DNA from: Variovorax sp. WDL1
GTDB taxonomy: Bacteria > Pseudomonadota > Gammaproteobacteria > Burkholderiales > Burkholderiaceae_C
NCBI RefSeq assembly: GCF_001541225.1
Contig: NZ_LMTS01000087.1
Span: 1-64,000, forward strand
Direction of reading: 5' to 3'
DNA length: 64,000 bases
Shown: positions 29,732 to 37,525 of the stretch, piece by piece
Layout: every line of letters begins with the position of its first letter
Numbering within the stretch: position 1 is the stretch's first letter
Translations under genes and position numbers: made by a program
The notes under the pieces: model-generated
Told to the model about the DNA's origin: nothing
Seen by the model: only the letters and a program-made list of their open reading frames with translations
The model's database searches: none

Positions 29732-30328
29732 TCAAGCTAGTGCTCGAGCTCTCGGGAGCATGCCGGCAGCGATGAGCGGCTGCACCTTCCGAGCCAGCCG
29801 TTGGTTGGTTTCGTCGGGGTCATTTGCGAACTCTGCCAAGTCAAGCCAGCGGCACGAGTGAACTTCCTCGATTTGAGGCACGGGGTCGTACGGCTCATCC
29901 ACCATACCCAGGTAGACGAAGTCGTGGTGCCAGTGCTTGCCTTCGTTCTTGCGCTGCTGCGCGGCAATCGCGTGGGTGTTGATGTCCAGGGGGATGGGCG
30001 CGAGGCTCCAGGCCCCCGGGCAGTTGAGGTCTGTCACCCCAGTCTCTTCCTCAGCTTCGCGCAGCGCCGAGTCGAACAACGAGCAGGGCTGCTCAGCATG
30101 CCCGCCTGGCGGCAACCAGCGGTTGTAGGCTTTGTGGTGGATGACCAACACCCTGGCTCGGGTCTCGTCCAGAACGAGCATGCTGGAGGTCAGATGGCCC
30201 CGCATGTTCGAGCGAAGGAAAATGTCCCGGTCGTCGGCAAGCTGGGCCTGCAACGCACGGAGGCCGGCTGCTTCGTGCGGATTGCGCGCCAAATAGGCCT
30301 TCACCGTCTTCTTCACAGTCTCAATCAA
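29732..30328 (-). CDS. NUDIX hydrolase
   Basis: 198 aa from TTG 30328 (GAGGAGA, 6 nt). NUDIX box GGHAEQPCSLFDSALREAEE is intact in the REAEEETG core, but the first Glu of Gx5E is Cys; this is seen in some divergent families. The domain is flanked by an N-terminal helix (MIETVKKTVKAYLARNPHEA) and C-terminal CRWLDLAEF. Activity against nucleoside diphosphate-X substrates is likely; the exact substrate is unknown. A CTACCG box is about 50 nt upstream. Confidence 0.88.
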   Translation of the reverse strand: MIETVKKTVKAYLARNPHEAAGLRALQAQLADDRDIFLRSNMRGHLTSSMLVLDETRARVLVIHHKAYNRWLPPGGHAEQPCSLFDSALREAEEETGVTDLNCPGAWSLAPIPLDINTHAIAAQQRKNEGKHWHHDFVYLGMVDEPYDPVPQIEEVHSCRWLDLAEFANDPDETNQRLARKVQPLIAAGMLPRARALA

Positions 30329-30455
30329 AATCTCTCCTCATCATGTGTGTCCAAATTCGGTCCCCGGTAGAGGCTCTGCGGCGCGGGCGCGCGGGAGGTC
30401 CAATACGAGGGTTGAGGGCTTTGCCAGTCCTCGCCTGTGTAGCTAAGTGCCATCG

Positions 30456-30461
30456 CTAGAC
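30456..30461 (+). promoter_or_regulatory. CTAGAC box upstream of the CYTH gene
   Basis: CGCTAGAC, 22 nt before ATG 30484; box B reads CGAACTGAA. Confidence 0.45.
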
Positions 30462-30483
30462 CCCCGAACTGAAAGGATTTGTC

Positions 30484-30945
30484 ATGGCCACTGAAATCGA
30501 ACGAAAGTTTCTTGTGAGGGACCGCTCCGTGCTCTCGGGGCTGGCCGGGACCCATATTGGCCAGGGATATCTGGCTGACAACGGAATGACCGTTCGAGTG
30601 CGGGTCGCTGGCGACAAGGGATTTCTGACCCTCAAGAGCAACACCCAAGGGCTATCCCGCGCGGAATTTGAGTACCCCATCCCCCTCAGCGATGCCGAGG
30701 ACCTCCTGAACGGCCATGCAAGCTTGGGCCGCCTCACGAAGGTGCGCTACCTCATCCCCGTCCGCGATGTGACCTTCGAGGTCGACGTCTTTGAGGGCGA
30801 ACTGGACGGTTTGGTCGTCGCAGAAGTTGAGCTTGGGTCCGAGGAACAGGACTTTCCGCGGCCGGCATGGCTCGGCGACGAGGTCAGCCACGACCCCAGG
30901 TACCGGAATTCGGAGCTGGCGGTAAGTCGCCGGGTCCCAGCCTAG
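30484..30945 (+). CDS. CYTH domain (inorganic triphosphatase-like) protein
   Basis: 153 aa. N-terminal EIERKFL signature (MATEIERKFLVRDRS), then VRVRVAGDKGFLTLKS, EFEYPIPL, and the paired strand VTFEVDVFEGELDGLVVAEV with SEE. CYTH proteins are triphosphate tunnel metalloenzymes that hydrolyse PPPi or thiamine triphosphate. Single domain without CHAD, the common bacterial stand-alone form. Shine-Dalgarno AAAGGA; followed 43 nt later by another independent gene. Confidence 0.93.
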   Translation: MATEIERKFLVRDRSVLSGLAGTHIGQGYLADNGMTVRVRVAGDKGFLTLKSNTQGLSRAEFEYPIPLSDAEDLLNGHASLGRLTKVRYLIPVRDVTFEVDVFEGELDGLVVAEVELGSEEQDFPRPAWLGDEVSHDPRYRNSELAVSRRVPA

Positions 30946-30955
30946 GCCTGATTCT

Positions 30956-30974
30956 CTACACGAGAGAGGACAAC
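30956..30974 (+). promoter_or_regulatory. CTACAC-N5-AGGACAAC element
   Basis: Perfect consensus copy, 14 nt before ATG 30989. Confidence 0.75.
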
Positions 30975-30988
30975 TTCCCTCTACCTCA

Positions 30989-31468
30989 ATGGAACACAAC
31001 GAAAGCCAGGTCGCGCGAGCTCTCCTGCTGCTGAAGAAGAACGCCGCGGCAGCGATGCTCGAGATGAATGTCATGGCCGACTACGAGCTCCAAAAGGACT
31101 TGAAGGCGGTCACCGAGAGCCTGGCCCACCGGCTGATTGGCCCGGCAACCTACCCAAACGCGGCGTTCAACGACCAGCCGGAAGCGCTCGCCCGCTGCTT
31201 CTTGTTGGAGGACGAGCAACCCGACGCCTATGCCCACCTGGTGCGAGGCATCTGCGCCGAGGAATCCGAAGGCTTCCTTCAATGCTACGAAGGCTTGAAG
31301 CGCCTTGACGTTCTCGTGTGCGGCCTTGGCGACGACCACGACTACGCCTACAACCCTGAACAGGGTACGATTGAGGTGGATGCCCGGACGCCTACGGCGT
31401 ACTACCTGACCCCCGCGAGATTTCTCACACTCTTGAAATCGAAGTTCAAGGAATCAAGGCAAGCCTGA
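30989..31468 (+). CDS. hypothetical protein (159 aa)
   Basis: Starts MEHNESQVARALLLLKKNAA; helical N-terminal half, then FLLEDEQPDAYAHLVRGICA and an acidic DDHDYAYNPEQGTIEVDART. Reads like a small phage or plasmid protein, no catalytic motif. Followed at 42 nt by the 86-aa gene, possibly transcribed together. Confidence 0.65.
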   Translation: MEHNESQVARALLLLKKNAAAAMLEMNVMADYELQKDLKAVTESLAHRLIGPATYPNAAFNDQPEALARCFLLEDEQPDAYAHLVRGICAEESEGFLQCYEGLKRLDVLVCGLGDDHDYAYNPEQGTIEVDARTPTAYYLTPARFLTLLKSKFKESRQA

Positions 31469-31509
31469 CGCTGGCCGCTCCCCAAAGAACCCCTTTTTTG
31501 CAGACAGAT

Positions 31510-31770
31510 ATGAAAAGCACACCGACTCCCCGCACCCACACTGCCCGCACGAAGGCCGAAGTCACCACGACGGTCGGTCCTTCGAAATACGAAGTCACGG
31601 TCCCCGCTGGGACGCGTTGCGCCAAGCTGGACGGCGGCTCCGAACCCTGGGTGGTCGATGACCTCAGCTTCATTGAGAACAAGCAAGGCATCCTGTATTC
31701 GGACGCCGATATTTACGGCATTCGAATCGAGGAGGCCAACCTGGCCGACATCACCCCGATTGCTCGCTGA
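31510..31770 (+). CDS. small hypothetical protein (86 aa)
   Basis: Starts MKSTPTPRTHTARTKAEVTT. The body VGPSKYEVTVPAGTRCAKLD…EPWVVDDLSFIENKQGILYS looks like a small beta domain. No clear Shine-Dalgarno; a TTG at 31498 is an alternative start. Own terminator at 31796. Confidence 0.6.
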   Translation: MKSTPTPRTHTARTKAEVTTTVGPSKYEVTVPAGTRCAKLDGGSEPWVVDDLSFIENKQGILYSDADIYGIRIEEANLADITPIAR

Positions 31771-31795
31771 GCAAGCCTTCTACCGTAGATTCACG

Positions 31796-31819
31796 AGCCC
31801 CGCACTGCGGGGCTTTTTT
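31796..31819 (+). terminator. intrinsic terminator
   Basis: AGCCCCGCA/TGCGGGGCT stem and six T. Confidence 0.9.
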
Positions 31820-31841
31820 CTTGGGCAGGTCGCGCGGCTAC

Positions 31842-31860
31842 CTACACACGGCAGGACTAC
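31842..31860 (+). promoter_or_regulatory. CTACAC-N5-AGGACTAC element
   Basis: Near-perfect copy, 14 nt before ATG 31875. Confidence 0.65.
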
Positions 31861-31874
31861 TTTCAGGAGAACCG

Positions 31875-32390
31875 ATGTTCAGAATGCACTTGAGCGAAGA
31901 ATGCCGCAGCAGGCTAGACCAGGAGGCTTCGGAGGCGAACCGCTTGTACCGGCTTACCAATCAGTGGCTCGCGTCCGCACTGCTGAAGCTGGCGCGTGAA
32001 GCCCGGAAAAGTACGACCCTCCGACCCGACGACTGCACCTACGATTCCAGCCTCGTTTGGGGCGTGGTGCCCGAGCTCGCGCGCAGGCTTGGGAGGGTGA
32101 AGCTTGAGGTCGCCGAAATCGATTGGGAAGTCAGGGACCTGACCAACTATGAGCTGCGGTGCCGAATTGGCGCCACTCTCGGAAATGTGGCCGAGCGCAG
32201 TTCCGCTGCCTGGTTGCTGTTGACCAGAACGCCGGTGAACGGAAATCCCGTGGCGTATGGGGCCGACCGCCTGCAGCCAGGTGTAGTCGGGGACCGGCAA
32301 GACCGCCTTACGTGCGCTATCGCTGAGGTTGCTCGCTGTCGAGGCGTCGCCTACAGCGGCGTCTGGTCGCCGGCGCTGACCCCCGGCTGA
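31875..32390 (+). CDS. hypothetical protein (171 aa)
   Basis: Starts MFRMHLSEECRSRLDQEASE; the N-terminal region has a helix-rich, Arg/Leu-rich pattern (LYRLTNQWLASALLKLAREA). Centre VELAEIDWEVRDL-like acidic strand. No recognised domain. Promoter-like element at 31842 and terminator at 32412. Confidence 0.65.
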   Translation: MFRMHLSEECRSRLDQEASEANRLYRLTNQWLASALLKLAREARKSTTLRPDDCTYDSSLVWGVVPELARRLGRVKLEVAEIDWEVRDLTNYELRCRIGATLGNVAERSSAAWLLLTRTPVNGNPVAYGADRLQPGVVGDRQDRLTCAIAEVARCRGVAYSGVWSPALTPG

Positions 32391-32411
32391 AGGCCACTCT
32401 CGCAACATTCG

Positions 32412-32440
32412 GCCCCGCGGCATCCGCGGGGCTTTTTCTC
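32412..32440 (+). terminator. intrinsic terminator
   Basis: GCCCCGCGG/CCGCGGGGC stem and TTTTTCTC. Confidence 0.85.
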
Positions 32441-32467
32441 GTCGCCCTGACCGCAGGTGTGGACGGT

Positions 32468-32488
32468 AAAACGCCCGCAGAAGCGGGC
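32468..32488 (-). terminator. intrinsic terminator
   Basis: GCCCGC/GCGGGC stem and TTTT on the minus strand; it would serve a minus-strand gene ending at about 32504, see the remnant there. Confidence 0.6.
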
Positions 32489-32503
32489 AGGGGAATGAGC
32501 GTG

Positions 32504-32614
32504 CTATTCGCGGCGCAATCCGATGAGCTTGGCCTAGTCCAGGGACGCAGTAGGCCCACGTCGCCAAGATGCTCGGTCAAGCCGCGATAAAGGTCGTCGC
32601 GCGGGAGCTGTGAG
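32504..32614 (-). pseudogene. possible degenerate minus-strand gene
   Basis: One frame reads LPRDDLYRGLTEHLGDVGLLRPWTRP and a different frame continues KLIGLRRE-stop at 32504, directly before a terminator. A frameshift joins them; no start or Shine-Dalgarno found. Weak. The rest of the 327-bp interval holds nothing else I can support. Confidence 0.3.
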
Positions 32615-32693
32615 GCCGAGGTGGTATCGCGGCCGTCGTTGGGCAGGCTCGGCCTCCCTAAAGCGCCTGCCTAAAGTGCCTGCCTATACAGGT

Positions 32694-32699
32694 CTTGCA
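32694..32699 (+). promoter_or_regulatory. CTATAC box
   Basis: CCTATACAGGTC, 18 nt before ATG 32718; AAAGGACA Shine-Dalgarno follows. Confidence 0.5.
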
Positions 32700-32717
32700 C
32701 ACACAAAGGACACAAGA

Positions 32718-33053
32718 ATGAGCCACTTCGTCGCCATCCGCCCCCTCTCCGTTCCGATTGCAGCGTTCATGCAAGCGCCTGGGCCGGTGAAGATGGAAGA
32801 GGTACTCGCCGGTCCCATCCGCGCCCTCTACGAGGCCGGTCAAATCCGCGGCCCGGCAGAGATTCAGCTCCTCGACCTGACGTCTTCAGATGGCCGGCTC
32901 GCAGTAGACCAACTCAGTTTGGCAGCAAACGATGAGCTCGCCGTTCATGACGAGGAGTTTGCGGTGGCTGCGCAGACTGAAGTGCCCCCGAGCCCCAAAC
33001 TGACGCCCGAGCCGCCCACCGCTGTAGTTCGCAAGCTCTCGTTGGTGCGCTGA
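32718..33053 (+). CDS. hypothetical protein (111 aa)
   Basis: Starts MSHFVAIRPLSVPIAAFMQA; helical-and-acidic central part (DQLSLAANDELAVHDEEFAV), proline-rich C terminus. No signal. Strong AAAGGACA site before ATG. Own terminator at 33066. Unknown function. Confidence 0.7.
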   Translation: MSHFVAIRPLSVPIAAFMQAPGPVKMEEVLAGPIRALYEAGQIRGPAEIQLLDLTSSDGRLAVDQLSLAANDELAVHDEEFAVAAQTEVPPSPKLTPEPPTAVVRKLSLVR

Positions 33054-33065
33054 CAAGCCCTTTCG

Positions 33066-33092
33066 AAAGCCGACCTCGTGTCGGCTTTTCCC
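33066..33092 (+). terminator. intrinsic terminator
   Basis: AAAGCCGACC/TGTCGGCTTT hairpin. Confidence 0.75.
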
Positions 33093-33167
33093 TGAGGCGA
33101 TAAATGGCAGTGCTATTCCAAAGCTGGCGCGCCACCGTTGATGGCCCCTTTTGAGCAGCACCGCTTT

Positions 33168-33416
33168 ATGAACAGAAATCTCCTCGCAGCAGCACTCCTG
33201 GCGATGACAGTCGCCCCAGCATTCGCCATGGGCGCCAATCGAAATGCCATCGTCCTCGTCGAAACCTCCGGCCCGCGATTCGAGGAGGCGAAGGCGCTCT
33301 GCAAGCGGGCAGGCCCGAACGTCAAGGACTGCGTACAGGCGAAACTGGTCGCAAGGGATGTGCTCGCGCTGGCCAGGGCACTAGTGCCTCACCCGCGGGC
33401 GCGGCAGCACCCCTAG
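33168..33416 (+). CDS. exported small protein (82 aa)
   Basis: Signal peptide MNRNLLAAALLAMTVAPAFA with AxA cleavage. Mature part has two Cys that could pair (ALCKRAGPNVKDCVQAKLVA). Periplasmic, unknown function. CTATTC box 51 nt upstream, the degenerate form of the shared box. Confidence 0.6.
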   Translation: MNRNLLAAALLAMTVAPAFAMGANRNAIVLVETSGPRFEEAKALCKRAGPNVKDCVQAKLVARDVLALARALVPHPRARQHP

Positions 33417-33445
33417 CCCTCGGTCCCCGAGTCCATCGGACACGG

Positions 33446-33480
33446 AAAAACGCCCCGCTCGAGTTTCTGCGAGCGGGGCG
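33446..33480 (-). terminator. intrinsic terminator
   Basis: CGCCCCGCTCG/CGAGCGGGGCG stem and five T on the minus strand; convergent pair. Confidence 0.9.
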
Positions 33481-33483
33481 AAA

Positions 33484-34194
33484 TCATTTTGCCAATTCGG
33501 AATCGGCGGCGAGTGTTGCCTTAAGGACGTCCGGCTGCAGGCCAAGCGCTTCCAGCAAGCGGGCCGTGTGGTCGTAGGACGACGATTGCTGGCTTTCGAA
33601 GCCAAGTCGCTGGTAGTGGTGGAACGCGTCGTAGGCCTCAAGGTGGCGCTCGACCGTTGCGACGCCATCTTTCGCGCTGACCGCGGCAATGCCGAGCTGT
33701 CCTGTCTCTGACAACTTGACGTGGAACAGGCCGATGACGTGTCCGTTCTTCCTCATGAAGCTGTAATACTTCCCGAGCAGTTGCTTCCAAGGGCTATCCG
33801 CCGGCGCGTCGTAGCAATCCGCACAGAGCACGGTCCGCGAGTTCACGGGGATGTCGACGGCCTCCAGTTGCTGGCAGCGGGCGGCAAGCATTTGGGCCTG
33901 CGTCAGTTCCTCGTCTCGGCGTTCAGGCGGGAAGGAATAGTGTTCAACCGCAATGCCCTTCCAGTAGACGTTTCCGTCGGGTGCCTTGGTGAGGTGCGGC
34001 GCCAGATACGTCCGCTGCCAGGTTGCGTACGTCCCCTCGGTGACGTTCCTATGCATTGCCTCGAACAGCTCGACGGCTCTGCTGGTCAAACGGCCGTTGA
34101 CCGCGCCTTCCAGCAGATGAAGGTCTGAAGGGCTCAGGTCGTCGCCGTCGTTGGTCTTCTGAAGAATGGCGATTGCCATGTCTGAGTGGGTCAT
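33484..34194 (-). CDS. hypothetical protein (236 aa)
   Basis: Starts MTHSDMAIAILQKTNDGDDL. Contains GNVYWKGIAVEHYSFPPERR, ADCYDAPADSPWKQLLGKYY and a C-terminal helix (HYQRLGFESQQSSSYDHTAR). Soluble, no signal. Promoter-like element at 34207 and terminator at 33446. No family assigned. Confidence 0.65.
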   Translation of the reverse strand: MTHSDMAIAILQKTNDGDDLSPSDLHLLEGAVNGRLTSRAVELFEAMHRNVTEGTYATWQRTYLAPHLTKAPDGNVYWKGIAVEHYSFPPERRDEELTQAQMLAARCQQLEAVDIPVNSRTVLCADCYDAPADSPWKQLLGKYYSFMRKNGHVIGLFHVKLSETGQLGIAAVSAKDGVATVERHLEAYDAFHHYQRLGFESQQSSSYDHTARLLEALGLQPDVLKATLAADSELAK

Positions 34195-34206
34195 GGGATG
34201 CTCCTG

Positions 34207-34225
34207 TATTTCCTGCGACGTGTAG
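34207..34225 (-). promoter_or_regulatory. CTACAC-N5-AGGAAATA element
   Basis: Two-box match upstream of ATG 34194. Confidence 0.55.
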
Positions 34226-34313
34226 GAAAGCGCTTCAGGGGCGGCCCGAAGGTTCGGCATTCAGAGACAAAGAAAAGGCGAGCCCTGGGTCGGGCTAGCT
34301 CGAATGATTGTGG

Positions 34314-34970
34314 TCAACGCCTTGCTGGGGCGCGCTGCTCCACGTCCCAACGGCAAAGGGCGCTCATGGAGATGCAGCCCCTTGGGGCAGAGAAGTTTGC
34401 TGGGTCCAGGCGGTCGGCCCACCAGACCCCGTCGAACACATCGAGTTCCTCGACAATGCCGGTCAGCACCATGTCAACCGCCAGGTCATCAGAAACCGCT
34501 TGCCCCGTTACTTTGGCGAGGAGCGGGGTGACGACGTCCATCTCGATGAGGTCCGTCGTGATGTTCTCCGCCCATTGCTCGATATCGTCGGCTTCGGCCC
34601 TAGCCTTGTCTTCGTCGGCGAAAAGGCAGTACCGCTTGTCGCCCACCTCGGGGTCGGTCCACTGCAACCTGTGCCTGGTTGCCCGTTGTAGCCAGCCGCG
34701 GCGGGTACCTTCCTGCGCGAGTTTATGTTGCTGGCTAGGGCCAAGGCGGCGGTAGTCGATGAAGCGGCCGGCGCTTCGGTCCTTGCGGCTCAGCACCCAG
34801 AGTGGCAGGCCACCAAGGCGCGCGATTTGCTCCCAGGCATCGGGGTGCCGAGACACGGAGAGCCCGGCGCCTTCGTAGCTCACGCCTCGAACGCCTTTGT
34901 CGACAGGGTTGAGGCTGCCTTGGTGCCAAAGCTTGCGGAAGCTCCGGCTCGGATAGGATGAGAGGTTCAT
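34314..34970 (-). CDS. hypothetical protein (218 aa)
   Basis: Starts MNLSSYPSRSFRKLWHQGSL; Trp-, Arg-rich. Has GVSYEGAGLSVSRHPDAWEQ and DKARAEADDIEQWAENITTD. No known motif. ATG 34970 follows AGGACAAC-type box B in the perfect element at 34983, which excludes longer starts. A hairpin with GAGC arms lies past the stop. Confidence 0.65.
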   Translation of the reverse strand: MNLSSYPSRSFRKLWHQGSLNPVDKGVRGVSYEGAGLSVSRHPDAWEQIARLGGLPLWVLSRKDRSAGRFIDYRRLGPSQQHKLAQEGTRRGWLQRATRHRLQWTDPEVGDKRYCLFADEDKARAEADDIEQWAENITTDLIEMDVVTPLLAKVTGQAVSDDLAVDMVLTGIVEELDVFDGVWWADRLDPANFSAPRGCISMSALCRWDVEQRAPARR

Positions 34971-34982
34971 TGGTACGGGTAA

Positions 34983-35001
34983 GTTGTCCTTCCTCCTGTA
35001 G
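34983..35001 (-). promoter_or_regulatory. CTACAG-N5-AGGACAAC element
   Basis: Perfect consensus, 12 nt before ATG 34970. Confidence 0.7.
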
Positions 35002-35030
35002 CTACGAGTGCGCTGACGCGGCCGCCCCAA

Positions 35031-35057
35031 GAGAAAGGCCGTCCACAGGGACGGCCC
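35031..35057 (-). terminator. intrinsic terminator
   Basis: GGGCCGTCCC/GGACGGCC stem, TTTCTC tail on the minus strand. Confidence 0.7.
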
Positions 35058-35076
35058 AATCAGGGTGCGGGCGGAG

Positions 35077-35508
35077 CTAAGCTTTCCATGCAGGAGAAAA
35101 CTCGACCTCGTGAGCGAGCAGCTTTGCTGCCGTGATACCAACGACGGTTTGCAGGTCGTAGCCTTCCGTGCTGTTCCCGCCCACGTATGCGTGGCAGCTG
35201 TACCAGTGGTTGACCACGGTTTCGGATTCAGCGCCTTCACCATAGATGGCGTGAGAGCCCGAGACGAGTCCGACGTTTGCCAGGAGTTCCCCGGTGAGGC
35301 GCCAATCGGTCGTCGGGGAATACGGGCCCCACTCGTGGTCGGTCAGCACCCGCGGAGGCTGCTGCGGGGGCACCGCATCAACGTCGATTTGCTTGTGACA
35401 AAGCAGCGCGATGGCCAGGTCGAGCTCTGGACCAGTCATGCTGTCCGGTTCAATACGAAGCAGGGCTTCGGCAGCTTGACGACGCTGGGAAAGGCTGAGG
35501 ATTTCCAT
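35077..35508 (-). CDS. phage-type protein, DUF2591-like
   Basis: 143 aa. MTGPELDLAIALLCHKQIDV followed by YSPTTDWRLTGELLANVGLV resembles the DUF2591 family of phage proteins (LxGxxLDxAVA…YSPSTxW). Short, cytoplasmic, acidic. Two-box element immediately upstream and terminator at 35031. Role unknown. Confidence 0.75.
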   Translation of the reverse strand: MEILSLSQRRQAAEALLRIEPDSMTGPELDLAIALLCHKQIDVDAVPPQQPPRVLTDHEWGPYSPTTDWRLTGELLANVGLVSGSHAIYGEGAESETVVNHWYSCHAYVGGNSTEGYDLQTVVGITAAKLLAHEVEFSPAWKA

Positions 35509-35521
35509 GGATTTCCAGGTA

Positions 35522-35542
35522 GTTGGGTTCTGCCCTGTGTAG
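35522..35542 (-). promoter_or_regulatory. CTACAC-N5-AGAACCCAAC element
   Basis: Two boxes with an imperfect box B. Confidence 0.55.
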
Positions 35543-35583
35543 AAAACGGGCCCGCTTGCCGTGGGCGCAGGACTCGCCTCGGC

Positions 35584-36261
35584 TTAAGGGGCTACGGTGG
35601 GGAGGTCGTCTTGCGTTCGCGTCACCGCCATGCGCACGGTGCGGACATCAAGGTGCCGAGCCTTCAACTCCTCAAGGAAACTCAGTTGACGTTTTGGCGT
35701 GTAGATGCTCTGTCCGTCGCCTTCGGTGTACCGAGGCGTTGAGAAGAATCCCATGAGCATGCTCGAGTCGCACCGACGCGCCGGAAATCCCCAAGAGGTG
35801 CAAAGGTCCGGGCAGTCATACTCGACGCGGCCCCACCTGGCCAGCAGCGTTGCTTTCAGCTGTGGCACGGAACGAAGCCTCTTGGGGTGGGCAAACGGTG
35901 CGGACCGGAGTTGGACCGAAAAGGAGAACGTAGCGAGGTCGTATCCCCGCTGCGCGAGTTCGACCAAAAGCCCGGGGTCTGGCGACGGGTGCGGCGGGAG
36001 GAAGCTGAGAATCGTCACACGGGGTTCAAGTAGCGCACCCTTCAGGAAATCGAAGTCGCCGTCGCATATTCCCGCTCCCCGGTGAAACTCGATGTACGGT
36101 GTTCCGTCAGGACGGCGGCGCCTCCCTCGCGCAAGGAATTCACCTGGGCGAGCCCGGCACAAAGCGGGTACCGCGTCACAAGCGCAGATGGCGGGCAGTG
36201 TCGTGGCGGGGGCGGGTAGGACGGTCATTGCGTCAAGCGGCAAGCAGGTTTGTTCAGGCAT
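35584..36261 (-). CDS. hypothetical protein (225 aa)
   Basis: Starts MPEQTCLPLDAMTVLPAPAT. Contains Cys-rich N-terminal CACDAVPALCRARPGEF and RRPDGTPYIEFHRGAGICDG, then LEPRVTILSFLPPHPSPDPG and DCPDLCTSWGFPARRCDSSM. Several Cys pairs hint at metal binding. No family assigned; start uncertain. CTAGAC box at 36331. Confidence 0.55.
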   Translation of the reverse strand: MPEQTCLPLDAMTVLPAPATTLPAICACDAVPALCRARPGEFLARGRRRRPDGTPYIEFHRGAGICDGDFDFLKGALLEPRVTILSFLPPHPSPDPGLLVELAQRGYDLATFSFSVQLRSAPFAHPKRLRSVPQLKATLLARWGRVEYDCPDLCTSWGFPARRCDSSMLMGFFSTPRYTEGDGQSIYTPKRQLSFLEELKARHLDVRTVRMAVTRTQDDLPTVAP

Positions 36262-36330
36262 TTCAGGCGAGCGCCGTCAGGCGGTCAGCGCGCAGGTGGG
36301 GCGCCACGTCGGCAAGCTCGCACCCAGGTC

Positions 36331-36336
36331 GTCTAG
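36331..36336 (-). promoter_or_regulatory. CTAGAC box
   Basis: ACCTAGACGACCTGGG, 69 nt before ATG 36261. Confidence 0.4.
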
Positions 36337-36410
36337 GTGCCGGATTTAGCGGAGCAGCGCGGCCGCAGGTGCACGACGAAGCACCCGGCGCGAACGGGCG
36401 AGGGGTCGGG

Positions 36411-36950
36411 CTAGTTGCGCTTCGGCTTCGGCGGAAAGCACTCTGCGAACCAGGCTTGCACCGGCTTCGACACCGCGAGCCAGCCCAGGCCGCCCATTGC
36501 GGGGCTGAGGACAACCAGAGCCAGCAGGCACCACAGCAGAAACGGCTGAAGGGGCTGCGCCGTTACCGTAGGGTCTCCCTTGGCCAAGAGCCGCAGCACT
36601 ACGGCACCCGCGGACATTGTGAGCGCGATGACAACGATGAGGAGCGCCGGCACGGCACCCGACATTGCGGCGAACCAGGCGCGCTCTGCGGGCTGCATGG
36701 CTCGATTCTCCCGGCGAGCAAAGGTCACGTTGGCGGCACCGGAAAGGACGAAGAGCGACAGCAAGCCGGTGATTGCCCAGAAAACAGGTTTTCCGAAAGA
36801 GAGCAGGCCGTTAAGCCAGAAGCATGCGTACAAGACGGACAGCCCCGCGCCCGCTCCGGTCAGGAATGGGACAACCACCGGGGCGTGGGCTTGTAGCGCT
36901 CGTGCTGACAGACCCATGCGTTCACAAAGCTTCAGGAAAATAGAGGACAT
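36411..36950 (-). CDS. four-helix membrane protein, probably leaderless (179 aa)
   Basis: Four hydrophobic segments: about residues 27-50, 55-75, 98-120 and 140-165 (FLLWCLLALVVLSPAMGGLG). Unknown function. CTATAC ends 6 nt before ATG 36950, so a longer ATG (36998) would lie upstream of the promoter and the transcript would be nearly leaderless. An internal ATG 11 codons on (MGLSAR) is another possibility. Confidence 0.6.
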   Translation of the reverse strand: MSSIFLKLCERMGLSARALQAHAPVVVPFLTGAGAGLSVLYACFWLNGLLSFGKPVFWAITGLLSLFVLSGAANVTFARRENRAMQPAERAWFAAMSGAVPALLIVVIALTMSAGAVVLRLLAKGDPTVTAQPLQPFLLWCLLALVVLSPAMGGLGWLAVSKPVQAWFAECFPPKPKRN

Positions 36951-36956
36951 GAAGGC

Positions 36957-36962
36957 GTATAG
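36957..36962 (-). promoter_or_regulatory. CTATAC box with start codon at box B position
   Basis: CGCTATACG, 6 nt, ATG 36950. Confidence 0.5.
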
Positions 36963-36996
36963 CGCCTGGAGCTCAGCTTTTCTCTGTGCCTGAGGC

Positions 36997-37026
36997 AAAG
37001 GAAAGCGCCCTCCATATGGAGGGCGC
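36997..37026 (-). terminator. intrinsic terminator
   Basis: GCGCCCTCCATATGGAGGGCGC stem and TTTCCTTT on the minus strand. Confidence 0.9.
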
Positions 37027-37062
37027 GGAATGAGGCATGCTAGGCGTAGCCCGGGCTCCTTG

Positions 37063-37449
37063 TTACAACGCCGGACGTTGCGCGTAGTCGCTTAAATATC
37101 TGTCCATCAGCGCCAGGTGCTTGGCAGCAAGAACATAGGATTCATCCTCGGTGCGCGTGGATGGAATCAACTCGGTGCTGCCAGGGAAGCCCATCGGTGT
37201 GGCCACGAAAAAGTGCTGCGCGTTTGCATCGCTAGGCAGCAAATCGCCGTACACGGCGCCGAGCTGGTACACAGCGATATCGTAGATGTAGCACAGCAGA
37301 CGGCTCAGCATTGCTTCTGGGCCGGCGCCCTTGAGCCCATTGAGGGCCCCCAGCAAGTCAGCGGTGCGCTTCGAGAACGCGTCGTCGCGAATCGCTTCCC
37401 AGATTTGCAGCAAGTTGGACTCGGCCAGGTTCGGAGGATTTTGGTTCAT
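37063..37449 (-). CDS. hypothetical protein (128 aa)
   Basis: Starts MNQNPPNLAESNLLQIWEAI; helical, Leu-rich (LLCYIYDIAVYQLGAVYGDL) with LMDRYLSDYAQRPAL at the end. No signal peptide. Perfect element at 37463 and terminator at 36997. Unknown function. Confidence 0.7.
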   Translation of the reverse strand: MNQNPPNLAESNLLQIWEAIRDDAFSKRTADLLGALNGLKGAGPEAMLSRLLCYIYDIAVYQLGAVYGDLLPSDANAQHFFVATPMGFPGSTELIPSTRTEDESYVLAAKHLALMDRYLSDYAQRPAL

Positions 37450-37462
37450 TGGTCAAAGGGTG

Positions 37463-37481
37463 GTTGTCCTTTGACGTGTAG
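37463..37481 (-). promoter_or_regulatory. CTACAC-N5-AGGACAAC element
   Basis: Perfect consensus copy, 13 nt before ATG 37449. Confidence 0.75.
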
Positions 37482-37525
37482 CCAGGAGGGCTCCGCTCGC
37501 CCCATGTCGCGGCTTTGCAGCCTGC

